Position numbers and translations under genes: made by a program
NCBI GenBank assembly: GCA_037577475.1
Contig: CM075192.1
Span: forward strand, 12,805,908-12,869,907
Length of the DNA: 64,000 nucleotides
Direction of reading: 5' to 3'
DNA from: Chaunax sp. Z400
Lineage: Eukaryota; Chordata; Actinopteri; Lophiiformes; Chaunacidae
The notes under the pieces: model-generated
What the model saw: only the letters and a program-made list of their open reading frames with translations
Told to the model about the DNA's origin: nothing
Databases searched by the model: none
Shown here: in pieces, positions 36,023 to 48,000 of the stretch
Numbering within the stretch: the stretch's first letter is position 1
Layout of the letters: every line of letters starts with the position of its first letter

Positions 36023-39000
36023 CTACACGAGGTTCTGAAAGGAAACAAAGAACACAAAGACTGAGATTATCATTTAAACACAGGTTACATGGGAACATGG
36101 AGGCTGTCACACAGTATAGAGCTTGACTCATACTGAATATCTGTGGGCCGATACTGATCTAAATATTTTAGGGTTATTCTTTTTCCTTTTTCATTTAGAA
36201 GTAAAACGTGTTTTTTTTTAAAAAAGACAAAATATCACAAATAATTGTTCATTCTTGGCTATGATGTAAAAGTTGATAAATTGATAAAAACAAAATGTGA
36301 CAAAGTGCAATGGAAACAAACTATCATGTCATGCATGAAGCATGTGACTTAAAGCCTCCAAAAAGCTTAACGAGGACAACGTAACTTTCCTAAAATCACA
36401 TAAATATCATATTTCTAATATCTTTTCCGCGTTTTAACTCATATGAGGTTTGACCGGTGCTCGTTGACTTAGATCATCTTAGATCATCTTTTTCTCCTGC
36501 AGTGGTTTTATGGTTCCAGATTGGAGAATTATGGCACCAACTGTTTATCTCGATGCAACCAACTCCTAATGTTTGCATAACAGTAGTGGACACAAACACT
36601 GATTTGTCTTTTCTTTTGAATTTCTGGAAATTCTGCAATGGAATCTGTTATGGAATTTCTTGTAATTTATCAGCTAATGTATGCAGTATGTTAAAACAGC
36701 CTGATCACTGAGGACCCCTCTCATCCACTCCACCACTCCTTCACGCTACTGCCATCAGGCAGACGCTACAAAGTCCCTCTGGCTCACAAAAACATCTACA
36801 AGAAATCATTCATTCCATCTGCAATGACCATCCTGAACAAACAGACATAGACACAGCACACTAACCTATTCTAATGGTGTACTTTTTATATATGTTTTTA
36901 ACAGTCCTTCTTATGTGTCAGTATCATGTGGTTTCTTATGTGTTTTATATGTGTGTTTTAAATGTGTTTTAAAAGTGAATTGAGAGTGTTGAGCCTGTCA
37001 AAGAAATATTTCTGTCACTGATGGGACAGACAATAAAGATTATCTATTCTATTCTATTCTATTCTATTCTAACACGCCAAAATATAGTGGAGGTCAGGCT
37101 CTTATATAGTGGCCAATTAACTCTGTTTTGTGTAGCTGAGATTTTAAACATTATTTTGTAAATGAAAAAAATATCTATTTAAGAGTATTTTGAAAATGGA
37201 GCAATGATTTAGTATCACTGCTCTTACAGTTGTTGTTTTTTAATTAGGTAAATTGACAAATATTAACTGTAAAGAGCTGCCTAACAAGCACTTCAAAATG
37301 AGGCATAAACGTGACACTGAATAAATGGAGCAAATGGCTGAATAGCAAAAAAAGTGGCAAAAAGTTTTTACTTTTCCCTTACATCGTATCTCATACATCA
37401 CTATCCTCCTTCAAAATCAGTCTCCAGTTTCCACTTTTTGTAACTGAGCAATGTTACAAAGGTTCAACCGCCATCTTTGAAGCCTGCAGAAAGTGAGCTC
37501 ATTCTCAAAAGACAAATTATGGGTGGATTTTCACTTTCATGATTCAGTTCATCTTTATCTATTAAAGCCTCCATACATTTTTAAACATCATCCTTATTTA
37601 AACAGCATCCCAAATCATCACATGCCCTATTTTGAGTCAAGAGATTCAACTTAGAGACAAATGGAAACTTTTTTGAGGCACCTTGTTAGATAACGACTTT
37701 TGTCCGTGGGAAACTTCTGCCGTCCACTATCTCATGAAAGCTGACAAGTAGCTCAAACCCCCCTCGGTTCACTGTTGAACTGACTGTGACCCAGACTCTG
37801 TAGATTAAATCTCTGTTCAGCAGCACCTTCTGTGAGTACAGACATACCTCATCTCTCCTCCGGCTGGCAGTGGAGGGTCGTGAAAAGACTCCTCCACCCA
37901 GAGAAGCGTAGCCTGATATCTGGGCCTTGGGCAGGAAGCTGGACTGTCCATATGGGATTACATTCTCATCTGTGGATGACAAACAAATCACTCAAAGTTA
38001 CAGCTGTATTTATATAAACTGATAACAGACCCCCTGCTACTAGAGCTACAACTATCAGATCAGCTCAAAGGGATTTGTATGAAGCATCACAATAATATTA
38101 ATACACATCTATTTGGGTTCCAGCTGTTCAGGAAAATGGCATGCGCTGATGCGAGAGGAATTTATCATGTATTGTTACAGAGGTGAGGATCACATATTTA
38201 CCCTCTGATGACCACTTTGTCAGTCCTCTCCTTTGGGGTGAGAAATGTTCTCTCCTCCTCTGAAGTACTGGTGAATCACCCCCATCTTTTCTGTCACTGT
38301 CTGCTCGGCTGTGGCTCAAAACATCAGCTAAGAGCTGCAGGGAGTCTTCTGTAGGGGGAGCGGCTGGTGGCGGGGGGAGTTCTGCACATGATTGATCAAT
38401 GGTGATTAATAAACTACAGACTTTTATGATTTAATGGAATCATTTGATTTTTTTCTTTTTTGGGGGGTGGGGGTGGGGGTATATTTGCATCCTTGCTGAG
38501 TTAAATCAATGTAGGTGATTTTCATGCCTTTGCCTTAATTATGAAGCTGCAGCAGTTGGTTGGTTTGGTTTAAAGACTGGAAATACAGGGAAACGGTGTT
38601 TAGTCCAAAAAAGAAAAGGAAAAGAAAAGTTTAAAAAAATATCAACTGGCTGTTTTACAGAGGATTGATATGAAAAACTACTTCAAAGCCATGACTAGTT
38701 ACCAGGCAACCAGTGAATACTGGGGGATGTTACTGGTCCTTACAAAAAGAGTCTGGCAAAAAAATGTAAAACTCAACCAGAAAGCAAATATGGGTATTTC
38801 CCAAACTGCAAAACTTGCCCTTTAACTGTCTTTAGCATTAGAAATACCACAACATGCATGGAATTATTAGACCAGAAATACTGCAAACGGTATTCTTAAC
38901 CATTTAACAGCTATACTAATAAAGCTGTACTCAGGCTAATTAGTGTTTTGAGCTAAATGCCTCATAATGTCAATGTTAACAAGCTGATGTTTAGCAGGTA

Positions 39001-42000
39001 TGACATTTGCCATGCTAACCATCTTAGAATGCAGATGTTTCTTAATTAGCATGAAACAATTATACACACAGTAAAGCTGAGGCTGATGGAAGCATCATTA
39101 GTTTTGCACATATTTGGGTGTAAACTAAATTATTTTAATAACAAACTGGTTTTATGGCCTGATGATGAGCCCAGGGGGTGGATTAAAGTTATCAGAATTC
39201 AATGCCTGTACAAAATTTCATGGCAAACCATCAATATTTCTGAAGACATTTAAGTCAGAACCAAAGTGGTAGACTGCCAGGCCGACGCTGCCATCCCTAT
39301 GTGCTGCTACTGTGGTTAAAAACGCTTAAAAAGAGTCTTGTGAATAGTGAGATTCCCTTCGTTACAAGTGTTATAATCCATGTGTCATACCGGCTTGGTT
39401 GTGTAACTCTCGCCTGAGTTGCCCATCCTTAGTTGTTCTCTTCTTGCTTCTGGATCTGTGTGCCGGGGCTGTGGGGCTCGACCATGCAGCAGCACCTGGA
39501 GATTGTCCTGATAATGAAGCACACTGACATTATCCTGAGGAACCTTGGAGGAAACTAAAGAACGGTGAGCTACGCTTTAAATATATGTGACATGATTTCA
39601 ATGTACAAATACTTTCTGTTAGGTGATACCATAAACCTAAATTATACGTGACGCTGCCTCTTGGGGAGTCGCTTCAGATATCCATTAAATTGAATTCATG
39701 CTGACCTTTGCCGAGGCTTTCCCCCTTGAAATCTTCAGCCCAATGGTGGGCTTTGTAAATCTCACTGCCTTCACGGCCGTTGGTGTTGGTAAACAAGTCC
39801 GAGTTAGACTGGGAGGCCTGGGAGCCTGACTGGTGACGGGCCAAGAGGTCAAAGTGATGCAGTCGCGGACTCTCGCTGGGTTTGTGAGTGTCTTGCCGGA
39901 GGGAAGACATCAGTGTTGCTGTATAGGAATGCTGCTCCGGTTTGAAGGGCAAGCCGGAGAGCTCCTCCCTGGAAGCGTCTATCAGGTAGGTTCTGGCAGG
40001 CAGAGGAGGACACCAGTCGTCATCGTCGTCCTCAGTGCTGGAGGACAGACGATGAGTAACGGCAGCATGAGTGTGTGTCTCTGAGCGAAGCTGAACACGT
40101 GAAAACTGCTTATACAAACGTCAGTAAGACCAGAACAGGGCTCTGTGAGGCTGTGCAGCAAAGTTTTGAGGCAAATACTGATGTTGATGTTCACCATGGT
40201 CAGCATCTTATTTTAGCATGTTAGTACGCTTAAACTCGTTCTTTAGCACTAAACGTATTATTCAACTGCATGATGGGTTAACGATTAATTAAGGGATCGC
40301 CAGGGGCATCAATGTCTGTTGAGTTCATAAAAACCCCTGCAAACATCAACAGAAGTCAGACAGGGGCCACAAATGTCCATCTGATATTTCAGTCTCCACC
40401 AAAGTAGTGTGCAGACAAACCAACACTACCCTCAATAGAGGCATACGGCTAACATGGCAAAAAAAAATAATACAAGACTATATAAACAAAACATACATGT
40501 GAAGTAAAGAAAGAATAATCTAGACCATAAGAAAATGGAATCAAGATAGAGTTAGAAAGGATTAGAACCACCTCCGTGATTTCTGTTGCCATTTCAGAGC
40601 CGTCGGGTCTAATTTAATGATGGACATGTCATTGAAAATGGAAAGTACTAATCCAGACTGTCAGACGGTTGCTAATGTCATTAGAAAAGAGATGACACAG
40701 TCAGAGAAGCCCTCCAATCCCACCCCGTTATGTCTGCCATCTAATCTGTCAGAACTCATTAGAGGAGATGCTTCAACCCCAAAGCACATCGACTCACTGC
40801 CTGCAGACACCAGTGGTTAATTCAAAAAAGTCCCCGGACTTCTAACATCGCTCAAGTTCTGTTTGACAACCTTGACAAAGTTGCAGGCAGGTTTGATATC
40901 CATCTGTCTTAATGCTCTCTGTCATGTAAGAGAAGTCAGATGCCTTGATGCTAATCATAACAAGACTGAGTGAATATTAGTCTGCATGAAAAGCACTTGT
41001 ATTCACATTGGAGGACTCAAGGGCCTTGATTTACAATTTACACCTCCTTTCTCACCTTTTCTGCTCCTCTTCTTTGCTTGTCTTTGTGTGTCCTCTGTCT
41101 TTGTTGGCAGGAAGAGGCAGGGACAAAACATCCACCCAGGTGAGAGGAGCTGACTTGGGCGACCTCTGCTTTACCAGTTTGTCTATTAAGACAAAATAGA
41201 ACATGCTATATAGTGTACAAGGTGTAATCAATGTGTTAATGTGTATTAACCCCACCCTGACAACCAGGGGTTAAAACCTGGATGTTTTATATTATGAATA
41301 ATTCAAATAGTTCTCAGATGTTCTGTCTATGAAGGCCTGAAGGACGTCTGTTTCTATTGACAATTTTTTTTTCATCTTCACAGGCAGATATTCTCTAGAA
41401 TTTCTAACCAAATGAGCACTTGGCCTCCACATGCCTTCGTGTGCTTAGTTTACAATCTTAAGGCGAGGCAATTTTGTTTTCATGCTAATATTTTCAATAT
41501 CATGCAAAAGATTCAAAATTGGTGTTATAGCAAAGTCTAGTCATAGTAAATTATTTCATATAAATAAACACTATACCATACAGCATCATGCTGTATGAGT
41601 TTTATTGACATACTTTTGAACTCTCTACAACAGAGGAAAATCCTCTTCATCAATTTGTCACCATTTCCATCTAGATTATTTAGATGTTTCTGCATATTTC
41701 TGGCATTTCCTGTTTTTAAATGCCCAAAATTGAATGTGTCAATGTTAGCGTCTATGTGAAGGCGTGCATTACATTCATATTTCTAATTTGAAACAGATTT
41801 TTAAAAAATGCACTGCTGGGTTAAAGCATACATACATGAGAGTTCAACCTAGATTTTGCTTGCTTGTTCTTTGAATAGCTCTATTTGAATTCACACCATA
41901 ATAATGTTTGGCACACATTAAAAATGTGTGTCAACATGCATGAAGTTCAGTCAACAGTAACAACCAATGTCATTGTGATAAGTGCACAGGTTTAATACTA

Positions 42001-45000
42001 AGCTACAACACTCAATCTTCATGCTGCTAAACAGTAACTTCCACGCTTAAACTGACTATAAACTTGGAACAATTATTATTATTTTCCTTTGTGAAGATGC
42101 CATTAAGTACAAAATGCAATTACACACTCACACTGTATCAGCTCAGGTGAGATGTAATCACATCTTCACCCCAAGCCAGAAAACACTCACCGCTGCTTTC
42201 CTTTTTGAACTGGAGCTTTGCATATTCAGACCCAGACTGACCAGACCGGATGGTCCACTGGTCCAGGTCCTGCTCCAGACCCACAAGCCCATTATTTGAT
42301 AGTATTGGGTTGCTGCTGTATGGGTCTGGACCCTGGTTGTAGGACGCACTGGAGTAGGTGTCGTAGTAGGCCAGCAGGTCTTCCTCAGCAGCTGTGTTGA
42401 TGGTGCTGTAGATGGGACTGTCGTTGGACGCCGTGCTGCGTTTCTCCGACTGGTTGGGGTAGTTGATGATACCGGCTGCTGAACGGCAAATGACTATGTT
42501 AGATCAATAAAAACAATGATCCATTCATTATTCCAATACGAGTCATTTCACCAAGCTTTTAAAGTGAGAGAGCTCTTACTGTTATAATATCTCTCGGAGT
42601 CAAGTTTGCCAGAGCAGCAGTTGACGGAGTCTTTGCTGGTATGAGCGAGGTTTGGAGTGGGCCACGAGTCGGCTAGCCAGGGATAGTTGCCCATATTTGA
42701 TCCTAATAAGCCAGGCCTGGAAATAAAGGTGAGATTACATCAAAATATATGTTTTTTTTTATTTTTATGAAATACACATTTATGGGAATCAAATCCAGCT
42801 TTAGTTTACCCTCCATTGATGATTCCAGATCCTTCATTGTGAGCGAAGCCAACTGGAAGAGGACAAATCTTTGTAATAAATCTATTCATAAATACATCTT
42901 GAACTAAATTATGCCTAATTACAAATAAAGTCTCATTCTGGCTTCAGATTTGAATCAATATGAAGATATGTTGACCTACATTTAAAAGGCAGACAACAGA
43001 TCAATCAATGATAAAATGCACATGTCATTTAATCAAATGATGGATCTTCTTTTGCTCCATCTAGCGCATAGCATCTAAATATGATAGTAGAATCAAGACT
43101 AAGATGTGAAAGAATACAATCTTTAGTCATCAGTATAGCAGTCATGTTAAATATTCATGAGAAAATCCCATGTTTTTCTTCAAACTCCATGGAGTATTTA
43201 TGAACATGGATAAATAGAAAGAAAAGCAACTGATGTATTTATGTGCTCATGTGCCAAAGGGCTTAATCTAAAATAAATGCATGTGGTGGTTATTGTTTGT
43301 ATATGTTTCAATGTGTCTACACTGTGTTCATGTACTACTGCTTTGAAAACTGGCCGGTGGGGATAAATACATTTTAATTAAGTGGATATGCAGTGACAGT
43401 GGATGCACCGCTTTGCAAAATAAGAACTAAAATTGAAAACATTTATCACTGCCGAAAGCATGCTCAGCAGTCTATTAAGAACTTTGTCAATGTCACTTGG
43501 TAAAAACAGAATCTAAAAGCCTTCTTTTCTCTCTAAACTCTGTTTTCCATGAACATAATACTGATCAAATTCATTTTTTATATCAGCAATGTGCCAAAAT
43601 CCAGAAATGTATGGTATGATATATGATATTTTCCAGTTCATACTCTGAAGACCTATCATGATGCTAAAAACCTGGAGAGGAGTCGACGCTTTTCCCACTT
43701 GCCTGCTGGTGTGTATGCAAACGATGTGGTATAGTGTCCCAGCTGCTTCCTCCTGCGGTGTCGACAGTACAGCCAGCCACTGAAGCCCATCAGCACCAAC
43801 CATGCAGCCACACCCAGGCCTGCGATGAAGGCTGGCTGCCGGATGACGCTTGTGATCTGTTCTGATATGCTGAGGCTACTGCCGATCTTTACAGGCGTTG
43901 AAGTCTTGTCCAATGGAGGAGCTGAAAGAAAAGCAAAACAGTTCAAGACAAAGAAGAGAGCTGTTAGCAAAAGGACATCTTTAGGCCATCCTGTATGATT
44001 TAGATTACATAACAAGAGTTTAGTGAAGGAGTAGTTGTGACAAAAGACAAATATGTACTGAGCAACTGTAAAATAGCATAATTTTGTAGGATTTCATGTA
44101 GAAAAATGTAGTAAATTTAATTTTCTTTTACACTCAGATGAAAATTAATTCAATATAATACGTTTTAATAAGTTTAATAAGTTTTCAACAGCCTTTTTGC
44201 CACAAATAGGACAATACATCTTAACATTTTGATTACCTTTATCAATTACCTCGTTTACCTGGTCTGCTTTGCTGTTATGATTTCTGATTTGTTGTTGTGT
44301 TTTCTTGTTTGTTCATTTGATTTGAAATTTGTTGTTGTGTTTTTTTTATTTGCTGTTGTGTTTTCTATTTGTCACTGTAGTTTGCACCTCCGGGCCACAT
44401 CGGGCATACTCAAACGTTTTTGTGAAAGTTTCTTGTTGTTTTTATAATTTGGTTTTCTTATCGATCTAAACAAGATATAAAATCCTGAGCTTTAGTCATG
44501 CAAGTGGATTTTTTTTCTTTCATTTGGACAGAGCAAGGTTAGCTGTTTCCAGTTATATATATATATATATATCTATATATAGATATATATCTATATATAT
44601 ATATATATATCTATAGATATATATAGATATATATATATATATATATGTACACACATATACACACACACATATATATATATTTTTTTGAGAGTATTTTCCC
44701 TGCCATGTGTATTTGCTTTGCATTTCCTATATTTGGTTGTGATCTTTAAACCATTTGTTCTCCTGTTTGCTCCCTTTCCCTGTGTTTGTTTGCTCTGTCT
44801 TATGATTAGTTTTCCCCTTTAAGGTTTTCCCTTCTCTCCATTTTCCCTCCTCTGTGATTGTCTGAGTGTTTCCACCTGTCTCTGATTCTCTCCTCCTCCC
44901 TGATCCACCTGTGTGTCATTGTCTCGTTACTCTGTGTATTTAAGTCTGTTTGGTTCTGTCCTCTGTGTCAGTTTGTCCGTTATTCCCTCCTAGCCCCGTG

Positions 45001-48000
45001 ATCCCTTCCTAATTCTGCCTCGCCCTGTTTTTGTCCTGTTTTGCCCCGTGTCAGCCCTTGTGATTTCCTGCATTTCTCCTCAGTACGTTTCTTCATTGTG
45101 GGTTTTGTTAGTTTATGTTTTTCATGGACCTTGCTTGACTTTTGGATTTATTATTGGCCTTTTCAGTTGGACTCTGTATTTTTACTTGGACATGATTGGT
45201 ATTTTCTGTTACGCTTCATGCCAGCCTCTGCTCACCCTGACTTAGTTAATTAAAAGTATTTTTCGTTGACTTCAGCTATTGTCTTGTTCTTGTCTGCATT
45301 TGGGTCCTATTTTTGAACTGCACATAACACTTCTTCCCCCCCTCATCCCCCCCTCTTGCTAAGCAAGAAATGATTGGCTATATGACTTGAAAGACATTTT
45401 ACTTTAAAATGAGAGACATATCAAACTTCTGCCAGTCAGTCTCTAAACGTTGTTTTGTTAATCTATGCATGTAAAATAAGCTAAAAATAAACTTCTCCAC
45501 TTCACTTTGAATTCCAGAGTAAAATGTTTTCACACTCAAAACATGTGTTGCTCATTGTTGAGTCATTCAGACCACCTCATCAACATTCTGCATACAGATC
45601 TCATCTGCTGTGCTTTCCATATCTCTCTGTGTGTAGTGGCTGTAACAGTAAGTGACTCACTAAGAAGCAGGCTGACAGGCAAGCTTTGAGCGCCCACACC
45701 AAGGCTGGTGACAGCAGCAACCACAACGGTGTAGCGGACCTCAGGCAGCAAGCCTGTCAGCAGGATGGACAGAACCGCTCCATCCACAGTTCGGTTGATC
45801 TGGTTCTCCTGCTCCATGCTGCTGGTCAAACACCACACCTGATCGACACCAGACACAGGGCTGAATGTTTTAATCTGATACACATATTGACTGTTATAAT
45901 AAAACATTCTTTGAAGCTCTGTCTGGTAGCACATGGTGGAGAAAGATGGCAGAGATACAGGAGAGATTAAAGATGAAAGGGATGTCAGTGCAATGAGTTA
46001 TAGAAAACCCAGAAATCTGCAGTTAAAGTGACTGATACGCAAGTCAAAATTGATTGTGTTTTTAAATCTATTATAATAAAATAAAATAATAAATAATTCA
46101 CATATTTAAATCATATAAAATTTAAAATAATCAGTAAATGTTTGTTAATTAAAGCTGCGACACCAAACCTCTGAGTGAAATAATGACTTACTACCAATGA
46201 ACTTTTCATTTGTGACATGAGGAATGTTTTATTTGTTCTGTGAAAAGCTGTTAAGTCTCACTTTAATAACACAGAGCAAAATGCTAATTTTCAAAATAAA
46301 AGTAGTAATGCAATGTTGGCATTTTTGACACCAATTTCAAAAGCTCCCTTCAGTGAATAAAACATTTGAAATTTTGATATTGACATATTTGATAAAAGTA
46401 GCATATTGTTTGTTATGTGTCTGAAATCTGTATCTGCAGTCATAGTCATTGTAAATAAATGCAGTGGAGAATAATATTTAATTTAGCTTCAGTACATTAT
46501 TACAGCCTCTTAATAAACGGTCTAAGTTACATTCTGCCATAATGTACAATGAATAAACTTTTTATTGAAGTTTACTGTGATGAAAATGTATTCTGTGATT
46601 CAGTACAACTGATTAAACATTTAATTTTGTACAAAACCGAGTAGGCAGTTTACAGTAAATGGAAGATTTAAGGAGGTTTAGTGTGATAATTGCATCTGGC
46701 TGATGAGCCTCCTGATGAGGATCAGGGAATTTCATGATCAGACTTGTGCCGTTTTCTCATGACTTTCAACATGCAGACCCAAATGGACAGAATAATTCAA
46801 AACAATAGAACTGTGATACTTTTCAGCGTGTTTTTTTTTTCCAGTGATGATTAGTAATCAGTGCTGTGCTCAGAGACAAATAATCAGAAGTTAGTGGGGT
46901 TTTTTTCACAGAGTAAACAGATAACAGGGACAGACAGCGTTCACAATCTGACGATGCATGTACTGGCAGACGATATGAAGAAATGAGTCATTACTAATTG
47001 TAAATTAAAATCGGTGTTTTTCATCTAAATAACAACTTTGGACAACACTGAATAATGACTGAATGCAAACAACATAGATTACAAGAGCAATTTGTTCTGC
47101 TTTACTTTTGCAGTCTACGGCTACATCACTACAGTACATGATGGTCTTAAAGGCCATCATGTACTGTAGTGTTGTAGCCGTACCAAAGAATGAGACACCC
47201 GGTCAGGAGTCAGAAGCGGTCGTATGCTGATAGCTGCAGTCTCACCTTGTACTCCCGAATTATTCCGCTCTGAGTGTTGTGAGGCGGAGGCTCCCAGGAC
47301 ACACTGATACTGGAGCTGTTGGTGAGCTGAACCACTGACACAGCCTGTGGAGGTGCACTTAAAACTGGAGATAAGATAAGAAGGAAAATTATATTTCTTT
47401 TATTATTATTAACTCATATAAGTGTCCTTGACACAACTTTGTAATATGATGTTATCTTTCAGGAAAATAGGAATGTCCTTGAAATAAAAGCTTATTTTAA
47501 ATCCAAAGAAATACTTCTTATTTATTTACTATACACAATATGTCACATTTTTTATTTAATTTCATTTAACTGTATAAGAAACTATTTTATTTTTCTCTTC
47601 ATTGTGTTTGTAAAAGCTTCTTAAAATCATTTCAGCTTTTTCTAAAGTCCTTTGGATTCTTTACTCAGATAAACTTGGCTTGTATTACAAAATATTATTG
47701 AATAATACCAAACTATCCAAACTAAAGAGCTCTAATGTTGGTGTTGACATTATTTTAAGCAATATTTTGGCAAAGAGTCTTCTTCACTTTCTGGCAGAGA
47801 GTTAGATGAGAAGACTTGACACCTTTGACAGGAGCAGCTAGCTTAGCTTGGCATTCATACAGAAAACAACTAGATTGATTCTGTCCAAAAGTAACAAAAT
47901 CCACCTACCAGCATCTCTTAAACTTTTTTTTATATATTGTTTGTTTAATTGGGTTCAGCACATGCATGACCATAAAAAACTTCTCATTTTTACACATTGA

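Larger units (their letters stand above)
36035..37847. other. robo3: Last intron of the roundabout gene
   Basis: Holds a truncated LINE 3' end (36698-37072); the rest shows nothing recognisable. Confidence 0.6.

Noticed and set aside
44556..44690. CRISPR-like array or regulated repeat
   Set aside because: It is a compound dinucleotide microsatellite in a vertebrate genome.
45041..45253. Plus-strand small protein frames in a robo3 intron
   Set aside because: They fall in a T/C-rich interspersed repeat and have hydrophobic low-complexity translations.
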